From assembly GCF_000169155.1 (NCBI RefSeq), contig NZ_AAWL01000002.1:124001-188000 (forward strand): a DNA stretch of 64,000 bases, read 5' to 3'. Shown here one piece after another: positions 17,759 through 26,123 of the stretch. The stretch comes from Thermosinus carboxydivorans Nor1 (lineage in GTDB: Bacteria > Bacillota > Negativicutes > Sporomusales > Thermosinaceae). Under the pieces are notes generated by a model. The model saw nothing but the letters and a program-made list of their open reading frames with translations. It made no database searches and was not told the DNA's origin. Made by a program: the position numbers and the translations under genes. Positions within the stretch are counted from its first letter, which is position 1. The number at the start of each line of letters is the position of its first letter.

Positions 17759-18222
17759 TATTCCTGTCCTTGCCCCTTATATAATGTTTTGGCTTTTTCA
17801 ATAAAAAGCACGCCGTCAAGGTGATCAATTTCATGCTGCAGTGCTCGTGCCAGCAAACCGGTCCCGGTAATACGCACTTTTTTTCCTGAACGCTCCAAAC
17901 CTTCGACAACTACCTGGGCGTACCTTTCCACTTCACCATATACCCCCGGAACGCTGAGACAGCCCTCGGTATTTGTTTCACTGCCTTCTGCTGCAACAAT
18001 CACAGGATTAATTAATTCGATAAGCCCGTCACCGACATCGACAACAATAATTCGTAATGAAACGCCTACCTGCGGTGCTGCCAGCCCTACTCCTTCCGCA
18101 GCATACATGGTCTGGGCCATATCATCCAGTAATTGTTTGACTTTGCGGTCAATTTTGCCTACCGGCGCGGCTTTTTCTTTTAAAACTTTATCGCCGGCTT
18201 TTTTTATCTCTAGGACTGACAT
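17758..18222 (-). CDS. def: Peptide deformylase
   Basis: Removes the N-terminal formyl group from nascent proteins; metal-dependent. The 154 residues carry all three motifs: GVGLAAPQVG, EGCLSVPG (metal-binding Cys) and a QHEIDHLDGVLF segment (HExxH) in the ALQHEIDHLDG region. The length fits the short type 1 class. It follows priA after about 80 bases that hold an extended -10-like sequence (TGTTAGAAT) about 45 bases upstream of the ATG, so it may also be transcribed independently. Confidence 0.97.
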   Translation of the reverse strand: MSVLEIKKAGDKVLKEKAAPVGKIDRKVKQLLDDMAQTMYAAEGVGLAAPQVGVSLRIIVVDVGDGLIELINPVIVAAEGSETNTEGCLSVPGVYGEVERYAQVVVEGLERSGKKVRITGTGLLARALQHEIDHLDGVLFIEKAKTLYKGQGQE

Positions 18223-18303
18223 GCCAACCTCCTTAATCGGTACTTACTTACTTATGTCCAATTCTAACATAAAAAGTGGAAAAACGCTATCTACCTATAA
18301 TAG

Positions 18304-20739
18304 CTATAATAGGTTAAGTGGATCGATATCAAGGATAACGTCGCGCCGCGAAGCAACCCCCATACTGACGAGAGTTTCTTTAACTTCTGCCATCGCATTA
18401 CTTTTGATCAAAATATTCATGCGGAAAATGTCTTCAATCTTGGCAATTGGGGCAGGAAACGGGCCTACTACTTGCGTTTTTCCGATACTACTAAGCGCCC
18501 GGTTCAATTCATCGGCCAAATTTTGCGCATGGCCACAGACAAGAGTTTCTTCAGTCCCGTGTACAGTTAATTTAATCAATCCTCCAAAAGGAGGGTAATG
18601 CAGTTGACGGCGATAAGCAGCTTCAATATTATAAAACGCGTGGTAATCGTGGGCGGCGCCGGCTTTAATTGCATAGTGTTCGGGATTATACGTCTGGACG
18701 ACAACATGACCGGGCTGACTACCCCGCCCTGCTCTGCCGGCCGCCTGCGTTATTAAGGCAAATGTCTTTTCCGCTGCACGAAAATCCGGAAGATTCAATG
18801 ATGTATCAGCGGCAATAATGCCAACAGCGGTTACATTGGGAATATCAATACCTTTTGCAACCATTTGTGTTCCTAGCAGTATATCATATTCTCCCCGCGA
18901 AAACGCAGAGAGTATGCGTTCATGTGCCATCTTGCCGGTCGTAGTATCCTGATCCATTCTTACCACCCGGGCTTCGGGAAAAAGCGCGGCCAATTCTTCT
19001 TCCACCTTTTGCGTACCTGTGCCGAAATAGCGAATATAACGGCTGCCACAAGCCGGACAAAGGCTAGGCGCCTGCCTTGTTTTTTGGCAATAATGACACC
19101 TAATCGTTTTATCCGTAGCGTGATAAACAAGCGAGACATCACAGTGCTCACACCGCAAGACATGCCCGCATTCTCGGCATAACACAAACGTGGCATAACC
19201 CCTGCGGTTCAGCAAAATAATGGCTTGCCCTCCTTCTTGCCTGGTCTGCGTTAGCAGTTCGCGTAGCGGCTGAGAAATTACTCCCCGACGCCCGGCCGCC
19301 AGTTCCTCGCGCATATCGACCACCGTTACTGCCGGCAGGGCTCGGCCATCCACGCGTTCAGACAATGTTAACAAAACATGTCTCCCCGCAAGGGCTTGAT
19401 AATAACTTTCTAATGACGGAGTCGCACTGCCAAGCACTACCGACGCTCCTGCCTGTCTTGCCCGCATGAGGGCGACCTCACGCGTATGATAGCGGGGACT
19501 CTCTTCTTGTTTATATGTAAACTCGTGTTCTTCGTCTAATATAATAAGGCCAATTTGGGTACAAGGAGCAAATACGGCAGAACGAGCGCCAATCACTATC
19601 CCCGCTTCGCCAGCCCGGATACGTTGCCAGGCATCGTGACGCTCACCTGCTGATAGACGGCTATGAACCACGACCACGTCTTCACCAAACCGTTCATTAA
19701 ACCGGGAAACGGTTTGACCTGTCAGGGCAATTTCCGGCACCATCACAATAACCTGCCGCCCTTGCTGTCTTGCTGCCGCTGCCGCTTCAATATATACTTG
19801 CGTTTTACCGCTCCCGGTAACACCATGAATAAGAAAAGACTTATGCTCTCTTGAAGCAATAGCTGCTAATATTTGGGTAACGGCCTGACGCTGTTCATTC
19901 GTCAGTGCCATTCTATTTTCTTGCGGGGCCGGCTCGCGGCATAACTGTGCATAACTATTTCGCATCACCCGCCGCCGTTCACTGCGGACTAAGCCGGCCG
20001 CAATAAGCCGCTTAACAGTATCCGCACTAATCCTATACTGTTTTAAGCGATTTGGTGTTAGTTCTGACTCTTCCATAAGGACTGTCAGCAGCCGCTGTTG
20101 CGCTGGCTTGCCAGTTAGGCGGTCAAGAGTTTCTGCGGCTTCTCGGCGGTTCACAGCAAGCATTAGCCGCTGCTCATACCGGGGGCGAAACTTCGATATG
20201 CTCATTGCAGCCCGTTCGACCAAATTCAACCGCTCCAATTTACGGAGAGCAGTTAACACGTTCGGCCCAAACTTTTTAACCAGTTGGTGTTGTGCAGTCA
20301 AGCTCTTTGCGCGTAAATAATTAAGGACTTGGTTCATTTCGTCTGAAATTTGGCATGATAAGGAAGAACTTGGCTTGCTCTCGCTTTCGTTCAAGCGGTA
20401 AGCGATATGGCTTTTTAATTCTCCTTTTCCTGGCACAAACAGGCGCAAAGCTTCAGCCAGCGGGCACAAATAGTAATTGCTCATCCACTCGGCTGTTTGC
20501 AGCATATTTTCATCAAACCAAGGTTCATCATCCAACACGCTTAATACAGGCTTTAATCCTTCCGCTTCGGCCTGCTCTTTAACGGCAACAACAAAGCCCT
20601 CGGCCTCGCGTTGGCCGAAAGGCACCCGCACACGCCACCCCCTGCCAACAAACGCCAATTCCGGCGGAATGAGATAAGAAAAGGTAGCAGCGATAGTACG
20701 TACGGCAATATTAACGGCCACTTCCGCAATGCGCCCCAT
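18304..20739 (-). CDS. priA: Primosomal protein PriA (replication restart helicase)
   Basis: 3'-5' DNA helicase that reloads the replisome at stalled forks. The 811-residue protein has the N-terminal 3' DNA-binding domain (about 1-105), helicase motif I GVTGSGKTQVY, DEEH box, GSATPS, and the zinc-binding insert with eight cysteines in CxxC pairs (CRECGH, CEHC, CHYC, CPAC), then the QAAGRAGR motif. I use the ATG at 20739, 6 bases after gaggtg; the GTG at 20748 lies in that site. A hairpin terminator lies immediately upstream. Confidence 0.97.
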   Translation of the reverse strand: MGRIAEVAVNIAVRTIAATFSYLIPPELAFVGRGWRVRVPFGQREAEGFVVAVKEQAEAEGLKPVLSVLDDEPWFDENMLQTAEWMSNYYLCPLAEALRLFVPGKGELKSHIAYRLNESESKPSSSLSCQISDEMNQVLNYLRAKSLTAQHQLVKKFGPNVLTALRKLERLNLVERAAMSISKFRPRYEQRLMLAVNRREAAETLDRLTGKPAQQRLLTVLMEESELTPNRLKQYRISADTVKRLIAAGLVRSERRRVMRNSYAQLCREPAPQENRMALTNEQRQAVTQILAAIASREHKSFLIHGVTGSGKTQVYIEAAAAARQQGRQVIVMVPEIALTGQTVSRFNERFGEDVVVVHSRLSAGERHDAWQRIRAGEAGIVIGARSAVFAPCTQIGLIILDEEHEFTYKQEESPRYHTREVALMRARQAGASVVLGSATPSLESYYQALAGRHVLLTLSERVDGRALPAVTVVDMREELAAGRRGVISQPLRELLTQTRQEGGQAIILLNRRGYATFVLCRECGHVLRCEHCDVSLVYHATDKTIRCHYCQKTRQAPSLCPACGSRYIRYFGTGTQKVEEELAALFPEARVVRMDQDTTTGKMAHERILSAFSRGEYDILLGTQMVAKGIDIPNVTAVGIIAADTSLNLPDFRAAEKTFALITQAAGRAGRGSQPGHVVVQTYNPEHYAIKAGAAHDYHAFYNIEAAYRRQLHYPPFGGLIKLTVHGTEETLVCGHAQNLADELNRALSSIGKTQVVGPFPAPIAKIEDIFRMNILIKSNAMAEVKETLVSMGVASRRDVILDIDPLNLL

Positions 20740-20751
20740 GTTCTTCACCTC

Positions 20752-20787
20752 ATAAAAAAGAAGAGTACTGTTTGCAGCAAACAGTAC
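20752..20787 (-). terminator. Hairpin terminator just upstream of priA
   Basis: On the - strand a perfect 10-bp stem (gtactgtttg / caaacagtac, 20778-20787 and 20765-20774) with a 3-base loop is followed by ctcttcttttttatg. It probably ends the metK transcript. It lies only about 13 bases before the priA ribosome binding site, so it could instead act as an attenuator in a priA leader. Confidence 0.65.
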
Positions 20788-20837
20788 ATCCTACTTCGCT
20801 GTACGGTATAATTCTTGCTTAGGTCGGAAAATACCTG

Positions 20838-20963
20838 CTACCTGTCATCGTTTTGTTCATACCCGACCAGAAACTCATCTAATTCAAAACCCGTATCCAT
20901 AGGCTGACGTTTAAAGAAACGTTTCAAGCGACTCTTCCCCAGCGGCGTAAAACGGTACCGCAT
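20838..20963 (-). CDS. Small hypothetical protein, 41 residues
   Basis: I do not recognise this ORF. It begins with ATG 6 bases after the stop codon of the preceding heavy-metal-associated protein and ends with TAG 50 bases before the priA terminator. The product is basic at the N terminus (MRYRFTPLGKSRLKRFFKRQ) and acidic at the C terminus (ELDEF, NDDR), with no membrane segment or cysteine. Only a weak ribosome binding site (gtagg) is visible. Tight spacing in an operon and the patterned charge favour a real gene, but coding is unproven. Confidence 0.45.
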   Translation of the reverse strand: MRYRFTPLGKSRLKRFFKRQPMDTGFELDEFLVGYEQNDDR

Positions 20964-20969
20964 AATAGC

Positions 20970-21197
20970 CTACCCGCGGATGGAATACCCGAGCATTTGC
21001 AAAGTTTCTTCAATATAGCCGCTGGCGATTACATTAGCGTCATACTCAACGGTAACTTGTCTGGTATTTAGATTAACATCGACATCGGTAACCCCGTCAA
21101 GATGGCTCAAGGTGTGCTCAATGCGGTCACGACAATGATCACCCTTAAGACCACCCACCGAATATACCGACTTCTTAATTGCTTTTGAAGCAGGCAC
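20970..21197 (-). CDS. Heavy-metal-associated (HMA) domain protein with incomplete CxxC motif
   Basis: A 75-residue single HMA-like domain (beta-alpha-beta-beta-alpha-beta) resembling copper chaperones: SVGGLKGDHCRDRIEHTL, then GVTDVDVNLNTRQVTVEYDAN and the ETLQMLGYSI ending. The metal motif, normally GMTCxxC, reads LKGDHC, so the first cysteine is replaced and only one cysteine remains. It may bind metal weakly, differently or not at all. GTG start with aaggggg 11 bases upstream. It is 64 bases downstream of metK, and a 9-bp inverted repeat (21201-21209 and 21233-21241) flanks its ribosome binding site. Confidence 0.8.
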   Translation of the reverse strand: MPASKAIKKSVYSVGGLKGDHCRDRIEHTLSHLDGVTDVDVNLNTRQVTVEYDANVIASGYIEETLQMLGYSIRG

Positions 21198-21261
21198 TGC
21201 AATACTAACCCCCTTTGGTTTATCACTATGATGTTAGTATTGCCAGTACCAGCGGTTTAAA

Positions 21262-22452
21262 TTAAAGATTTGCTTCCCGCCGTAAAATTTCCGCTTTGTC
21301 GGTTCGTTCCCACGGAAGATCAATATCCGTTCGGCCAAAATGGCCATAGGCTGCCGTCTGGCGGTAGATTGGGCGACGCAAATCAAGGCTCTTGATAATA
21401 CCGGCCGGACGAAGGTCAAAATGTTTTTGAATAAGTTCGACAATGCGGCTTTCGGCAATTTTAGCAGTGCCGAAAGTTTCAACCATAATCGATACAGGGC
21501 GGGCAATACCGATTGCGTAGGCCAACTGAATTTCACACTTATCGGCCAAGCCGGCGGCTACAACATTTTTAGCCACATAGCGAGCTGCATAAGCAGCTGA
21601 CCGGTCGACTTTAGTGGGATCTTTGCCGGAAAAAGCACCGCCACCGTGACGGGCCATACCGCCATAGGTATCAACAATAATTTTGCGCCCAGTCAAGCCG
21701 GCATCTCCCTGTGGTCCACCAACGACAAACCGGCCGGTAGGATTAATATAATATTTGGTTTGAGCATCCAGCATGTCCCCGGGAACAACAGGAGTAATAA
21801 CTTTGGCGATGATATCTTTTTCAATGGTGGCAAGATCCACATCAGGACTATGTTGGGCCGAAACGACAATGGTGTCCACGCGGACCGGCTTGCCGTCTAC
21901 ATACTCTACTGTCACCTGGGTTTTTCCATCGGGACGCAGATAAGCAAGTTCGCCATTTTTACGAACCTCAGCCAGCCGGCGAGCCAGACGATGAGCTAAA
22001 GCTATGGGCAGTGGCATGAACTCAGGGGTCTCATTAGTTGCATAGCCGAACATCATGCCTTGGTCACCGGCACCGATCGCCTCGACTTCATCCATCTCGC
22101 CACGTTTAGCTTCCAGTGCTTTATTTACGCCCATCGCAATATCAGGTGACTGCTCGTCAATTGATGTCATTACACCACAGGTATCGCCGTCAAAACCAAA
22201 TTTTGCACGGGTATAACCAATCTCTTTAATGGTCTCCCGCACAATCTTCGGAATATCGACATAGCAAGAAGTTGTGATTTCCCCTACCACATGGACAAGT
22301 CCGGTTGTTACTAAAGTTTCACAAGCGACACGAGCCATGGGGTCTTGGGCAAGGATTGCGTCGAGAATACTGTCAGAAATTTGATCGGCAATTTTGTCCG
22401 GATGCCCTTCGGTAACCGATTCCGATGTAAATAATACCCGCTTTTTTTCCAT
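21262..22452 (-). CDS. metK: S-adenosylmethionine synthetase
   Basis: Makes SAM from methionine and ATP. The 396-residue protein has all family signatures: [17 protein letters not shown] (ATP and metal), [12 protein letters not shown], and the [16 protein letters not shown] phosphate loop. ATG with aggaggtg 6 bases upstream. It is preceded by a SAM-I riboswitch with its own terminator, giving product feedback control. Downstream and probably co-transcribed are the HMA-like protein and the 41-residue ORF. Confidence 0.98.
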   Translation of the reverse strand: MEKKRVLFTSESVTEGHPDKIADQISDSILDAILAQDPMARVACETLVTTGLVHVVGEITTSCYVDIPKIVRETIKEIGYTRAKFGFDGDTCGVMTSIDEQSPDIAMGVNKALEAKRGEMDEVEAIGAGDQGMMFGYATNETPEFMPLPIALAHRLARRLAEVRKNGELAYLRPDGKTQVTVEYVDGKPVRVDTIVVSAQHSPDVDLATIEKDIIAKVITPVVPGDMLDAQTKYYINPTGRFVVGGPQGDAGLTGRKIIVDTYGGMARHGGGAFSGKDPTKVDRSAAYAARYVAKNVVAAGLADKCEIQLAYAIGIARPVSIMVETFGTAKIAESRIVELIQKHFDLRPAGIIKSLDLRRPIYRQTAAYGHFGRTDIDLPWERTDKAEILRREANL

Positions 22453-22471
22453 TTGTGCACCTCCTAATCAA

Positions 22472-22497
22472 TAAAAAAACTCCCACAAGGGAGACTT
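22472..22497 (-). terminator. SAM-I riboswitch terminator
   Basis: On the - strand ctccc-ttgt-gggag (22480-22493) is followed by seven T residues, just before the metK ribosome binding site. It is the off-state terminator of the SAM riboswitch. Confidence 0.85.
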
Positions 22498-22506
22498 TTG
22501 TCGTAT

Positions 22507-22609
22507 ACTCCCCATCTCGCGCCGTACGCCGGAATTGGCACCGTTTTGGACTTGCCAAATGGTTGCCGCGGTTTCATCGGGCCAGTCCCTCCACCAACTC
22601 TTGATGAGT
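22507..22609 (-). promoter_or_regulatory. SAM-I riboswitch (S-box) of metK
   Basis: The - strand reads the S-box consensus: a P1 arm actcatc, AAGAG, GGTGGAGGGACTGGCCC, GATGAAACC and GGCAACC, later GGTGCCAATTCC, and the closing GAGATGGGGAGT. SAM binding to this aptamer class promotes formation of the terminator downstream, shutting off metK when SAM is plentiful. The spacing to the terminator (about 10-15 bases) is typical. Confidence 0.95.
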
Positions 22610-22637
22610 ATAGTATATGTAATTTTCACCAAAGCAA
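22610..22637 (-). promoter_or_regulatory. Possible metK promoter
   Basis: TTGCTT and TACTAT with a 16-base spacer on the - strand, directly upstream of the SAM aptamer. Neither box is strong and overlapping alternatives (TATACT) exist, so the exact hexamers are uncertain. Confidence 0.35.
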
Positions 22638-22661
22638 TTTTAAAGTAAAACAAGGAAAAAA

Positions 22662-23864
22662 TCAACCTTTTTTTGTCAATAAATCGCAAACTCTATCAAG
22701 AATAATTTCGGCAACACGCGTTTTCGGCATTCGCTCTAGTTCTTCAACACTACCATCACGATAAATAAGCTTAACAATATTAGTGTCGGCGTTAAACCCC
22801 GCCCCCGGTAGCGTAACATCATTAGCTACTATCATATCAAGATTTTTTTGGGCCAATTTTTCCTTAGCGTTACTAAGCAAGTCCTGCGTTTCAGCGGCAA
22901 ACCCCACCAAGATTTGGTGCCGCTTCAACGCCCCCAGTTCCCGTAAAATATCAGGGTTTTTTTCCAAAACAAGGGTAAGCGACTCGCCGGTTTTTTTAAT
23001 TTTATGCTCTGCTACTTCACGCGGTCGATAATCGGCCACAGCCGCCGCCTTAATAACTACATCGCAGGCAGCATATTCGGTCAAAACGGCCTGCCGCATC
23101 TCTTCCGCCGTTTCCACCTTCTTTACGAAAATACCCAGTGGCGGGGTTAATGCGGTGGGGCCGGAGACGAGAATGACCTCCGCACCGCGGCGAGCTGCCG
23201 CTTCAGCTATAGCATAGCCCATTTTGCCACTTGACCGGTTGCCTAAATAACGAACAGGGTCAAGCGGTTCACGGGTACCGCCGGCAGTAACCAAAATTCG
23301 CTTGCCCGCCAATACTCCACGCGACCGGAGCAGTTCCTCCACTTTGGCAACAATTATCTCCGGCTCGGGCAAGCGCCCGGGGCCTTCCACCCCGCAGGCC
23401 AGCATGCCTGTTGCGGGTTCAATGATGTGATAGCCCAATTCAGCCAGTTTTTGCAAGTTATGTTGGACAATAGGATTTAGATACATATTGCTATTCATGG
23501 CTGGCGCCAATACTATCGGCGCTTGGGTAGCCATCACGGTCGTTGAAAGCATATCATCGGCAATTCCGTTGGCAATTTTGCCAATTATGTTGGCGGTTGC
23601 AGGGGCTATTAAAAATAAATCGGCCAAAGTGGCCAATGCAATATGCTGAACATTCCAGTTTTTGGGTTCTTCCCACATATCAACTACTACTGGATTACCG
23701 CTTATCTCCCGAAAAGTAAGGGGCGTAACAAATTTGGTAGCCGATTTGGTCATAATAACATGAACCGAACTTCCGGCTTTCCGCAAGCGGCTAACTATTT
23801 CCACACTTTTATACACGGCAATGCCGCCGCTAACGCCCAGGACAATATTTTTGCCCTTCAACAC
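22662..23864 (-). CDS. coaBC: Bifunctional phosphopantothenoylcysteine decarboxylase/synthetase
   Basis: Two consecutive steps of coenzyme A synthesis. The N-terminal FMN-dependent decarboxylase CoaC (about 1-185) has GVSGGIAVYK, the PAMNSNMYLNP substrate loop and MLACGVEGPGRL with the active-site cysteine. The C-terminal CTP-dependent synthetase CoaB (about 190-400) has LVTAGGTREPLDPVR, NRSSGKMG and the AAAVADYRP motif. Length 400 is normal. GTG start with ggagg upstream, 9 bases after rpoZ, as in Bacillus. Confidence 0.97.
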   Translation of the reverse strand: MLKGKNIVLGVSGGIAVYKSVEIVSRLRKAGSSVHVIMTKSATKFVTPLTFREISGNPVVVDMWEEPKNWNVQHIALATLADLFLIAPATANIIGKIANGIADDMLSTTVMATQAPIVLAPAMNSNMYLNPIVQHNLQKLAELGYHIIEPATGMLACGVEGPGRLPEPEIIVAKVEELLRSRGVLAGKRILVTAGGTREPLDPVRYLGNRSSGKMGYAIAEAAARRGAEVILVSGPTALTPPLGIFVKKVETAEEMRQAVLTEYAACDVVIKAAAVADYRPREVAEHKIKKTGESLTLVLEKNPDILRELGALKRHQILVGFAAETQDLLSNAKEKLAQKNLDMIVANDVTLPGAGFNADTNIVKLIYRDGSVEELERMPKTRVAEIILDRVCDLLTKKG

Positions 23865-23873
23865 GGTGTCCTC

Positions 23874-24080
23874 CTACTTAATACCTGTCTTGGTACGCTC
23901 ATAAGTGATTTTGCCTTGAGCAACCTCTTCCAAGGCTATGGTGACGGGTTTATTCGATTTGCTTTCAACAAGCGGCGGTTCGCCGTTCATGATTTCCCGA
24001 GCTCGCTTTGCGGCAAGAACAACTAATGTATATTTACTGTCAACTTTATCTACTAATACGTCTAAGGACGGATGAATCAA
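23874..24080 (-). CDS. rpoZ: RNA polymerase omega subunit
   Basis: Small subunit that stabilises the beta' subunit. The 68 residues include the conserved N-terminal block (SLDVLVDKVDSKYTLVVLAAKRARE) and the EEVAQGKITY region. TTG start with ggaggg 8 bases upstream. It lies between gmk and coaBC, the usual arrangement in Bacillota. Confidence 0.94.
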   Translation of the reverse strand: MIHPSLDVLVDKVDSKYTLVVLAAKRAREIMNGEPPLVESKSNKPVTIALEEVAQGKITYERTKTGIK

Positions 24081-24095
24081 CCTGAATCCCTCCTT

Positions 24096-24725
24096 CTAAA
24101 GTTTCGCTGCGCGCCGTGAAGTTTGACAAATGCTATCAATCAACCCATTGTTGCGCTCCACCCGGCACTTTTCCGCCGTTATGATTGCGGCTATTTTTTG
24201 CACTGCGCGATCCACTTCATCGTTTACCACAAAATAATGATAGTTATAAGCGCAACTAAGTTCGGCCGTAACACAGCTTAACCGTTGTTTAATCGCTTCC
24301 GCACTGTCAGTCCCGCGTTTATGAATGCGCTCCGCCAGTTCGTCCAAAGAAGGCGGCAAGATATATATGAATACGCCCTGCGGAAACTTCTTTTTAATCT
24401 GCAACGCGCCCTGGATATCGATTTCCAACACAACATCCTTGCCACTGCTTAGTAAGTCCATTACATACCGCCGCGGTGTTCCATAAAAGTTCCCATACAC
24501 TTCGGCCCATTCAAGAAGCTCATCGTTTTCAATCATGGCCTGAAATTTTTCGCGAGATACAAACCAATAGTTAACCCCGTTCACCTCCCCGGCACGGGGT
24601 AAGCGGGTAGTGGCTGAGATTGAGTAATTTAAATTAGGATCATTACGCAGCAATTCCCGGCAAATCGTCCCTTTTCCTGTCCCGGACGGCCCGGAAAGCA
24701 CAATTAAGATCCCTTGCTGCGTCAT
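24096..24725 (-). CDS. gmk: Guanylate kinase
   Basis: Phosphorylates GMP to GDP. The 209-residue protein has the P-loop GPSGTGKGT near residue 11, the GMP-binding SATTRLPRAGEVNGVNYWFV and the YGNFYGTPR, LEIDIQGA segments. Normal length. It is 22 bases downstream of remA; the remA-gmk-rpoZ-coaBC order is conserved in Bacillus. The enzyme is usually a (p)ppGpp target in Bacillota, which is family knowledge, not visible here. Confidence 0.97.
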   Translation of the reverse strand: MTQQGILIVLSGPSGTGKGTICRELLRNDPNLNYSISATTRLPRAGEVNGVNYWFVSREKFQAMIENDELLEWAEVYGNFYGTPRRYVMDLLSSGKDVVLEIDIQGALQIKKKFPQGVFIYILPPSLDELAERIHKRGTDSAEAIKQRLSCVTAELSCAYNYHYFVVNDEVDRAVQKIAAIITAEKCRVERNNGLIDSICQTSRRAAKL

Positions 24726-24746
24726 TTGCGAGTCTCCTTTCAGTAT

Positions 24747-25013
24747 CTATTCGGCCGTATCTTCGCTTGTATCCTTGCTGGCCAAACGATGGGCAACCGT
24801 TTCGGGCTGAACAGCTGAGAGAATGACGTGATCACTATCGGCGATAATGACGGCGCGAGTACGGCGGCCATAAGTCGCGTCAATTAACATCCCTCTGTCA
24901 CGGGCCTCTTGAATAATTCGTTTGATGGGAGCCGATTCGGGGCTAACAATGCTAACAATGCGGTTAGCCGATACAATATTGCCAAAACCGATATTAATAA
25001 GTTTAATTTCCAT
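24747..25013 (-). CDS. remA: RemA-family regulator (DUF370)
   Basis: Small DNA-binding protein; in Bacillus subtilis RemA activates biofilm matrix operons. The 88 residues show the highly conserved core: [26 protein letters not shown], the [10 protein letters not shown] segment and DSDHVILSA. The C-terminal [10 protein letters not shown] tail is acidic. It lies between yicC and gmk, as in Bacillus. Its targets here are unknown. Confidence 0.93.
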   Translation of the reverse strand: MEIKLINIGFGNIVSANRIVSIVSPESAPIKRIIQEARDRGMLIDATYGRRTRAVIIADSDHVILSAVQPETVAHRLASKDTSEDTAE

Positions 25014-25069
25014 AATAAATTCCCCCTAACAAAATTCTGGCCACGACTCACACTATATTACATTCTATA

Positions 25070-25954
25070 TTACTCTATGTTTTGGATTTGCTCTCTGACC
25101 TTCTCAATCTCACTTTTAATTTCAACAACAATATTCGCAATAGTGAAATCGTTGGCCTTGGAGGCAATGGTATTGGTTTCGCGGTTAATCTCCTGCACGA
25201 TAAAGTCCAACTTTCTTCCCACAGCTTCACCGACATCCAGAGTAGAACGAAACTGGGCAAGATGACTCTTTAGCCGCACCAATTCTTCCGCAATATTAGT
25301 CCGGTCAGCAAAACAAGCCACTTCTTGGAGCAGCCGCGTCTCGTCAGGCTCTACCCCTATAGCGGTCAAGGCATCGCGCATACGCGCCAGCAGTTTGGCG
25401 CGATATTCTTCCAGCACTTCGGGCATCCGCTCTTCAATCTGCTGAACATAAGTCTCTATTTTGGCAATTCGCATTGTCAAATCAGCTTGTATGTTGGCGC
25501 CTTCGGCCAAACGCATAGCGAGAAGATTGCCAATGGCTGCATCCATTGCTTCCGATAGTTTGGGCCATAACTTTAGAACATCTTGCTCTTCTTCTTCCAC
25601 TTTCAGAACATCAGGAAATCTTGCAATAAGCGGGGTAAAATCCACGGTCGAGCTGTTCAATAATCTGGCTAATTCTCTCATTGCATTATGGTAAGCCATT
25701 GCCAATTCTTTGTCAACCCTAACCATTCGTCGCTGCTCGCCAAATTCTTCCATGGCAATATATATATCAACGCGACCTCGGAACAAAGATTGGGCAATGC
25801 TACGGCGAATTTTGTCCTCCAAAGCACTCAGATTTTTTGGCGCTCGGATACCAATTTCGGTATAACGATGATTTACAGCTTTGATTTCGACGGTAAAGCG
25901 ATGATTGCTGTCGATATATTCCCCACGACCAAATCCGGTCATACTTTTGAGCAC
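25070..25954 (-). CDS. yicC: YicC-family endoribonuclease
   Basis: A 294-residue YicC protein; family members are endoribonucleases linked to RNA turnover and stress. The N-terminal domain begins with the hallmark KSMTGFGRGEY and has VEIKAVNHRY; the C-terminal DUF1732 domain includes a DVGEAVGRKLDFIVQE segment and the NTIASKANDF motif. I place the start at GTG 25954, 9 bases after aaggtg; the ORF extends upstream to 25996 without homologous support. First gene of the yicC-remA-gmk-rpoZ-coaBC run. Confidence 0.93.
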   Translation of the reverse strand: MLKSMTGFGRGEYIDSNHRFTVEIKAVNHRYTEIGIRAPKNLSALEDKIRRSIAQSLFRGRVDIYIAMEEFGEQRRMVRVDKELAMAYHNAMRELARLLNSSTVDFTPLIARFPDVLKVEEEEQDVLKLWPKLSEAMDAAIGNLLAMRLAEGANIQADLTMRIAKIETYVQQIEERMPEVLEEYRAKLLARMRDALTAIGVEPDETRLLQEVACFADRTNIAEELVRLKSHLAQFRSTLDVGEAVGRKLDFIVQEINRETNTIASKANDFTIANIVVEIKSEIEKVREQIQNIE

Positions 25955-26075
25955 TAGATGATGCACCTTCCTTCGCGTTGTTATTATTGACGGCAAAAAA
26001 TATATTTAAACCATGTTTTTTTTAAATTACTTCGCCTTACTTCCTATAATTCCTTTTTTCGCCGGAAAAAAGCAA

Positions 26076-26104
26076 TAGAAAAAGGAGGAGCATCTGCCCT
26101 CCGT
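26076..26104 (-). terminator. Terminator after the secreted orphan
   Basis: On the - strand ggagg (26098-26102) pairs with cctcc (26084-26088) across a 9-base loop and is followed by five T residues. The stem is short. It lies 20 bases after the stop codon of the secreted hypothetical protein and upstream of yicC. Confidence 0.5.
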
Positions 26105-26123
26105 AAAGTATCTAATTCGCGTT

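Noticed and set aside
18295-18320. Near-palindrome at the priA stop (cctataatagctataatagg)
   Set aside because: Central mismatches and no T-run of useful length; also partly coding. Not a convincing terminator.
26053-26072. Hairpin ctttttt..aaaaaag upstream of yicC
   Set aside because: AT-only arms of eight bases with no T-tract or start nearby; likely composition rather than a signal.
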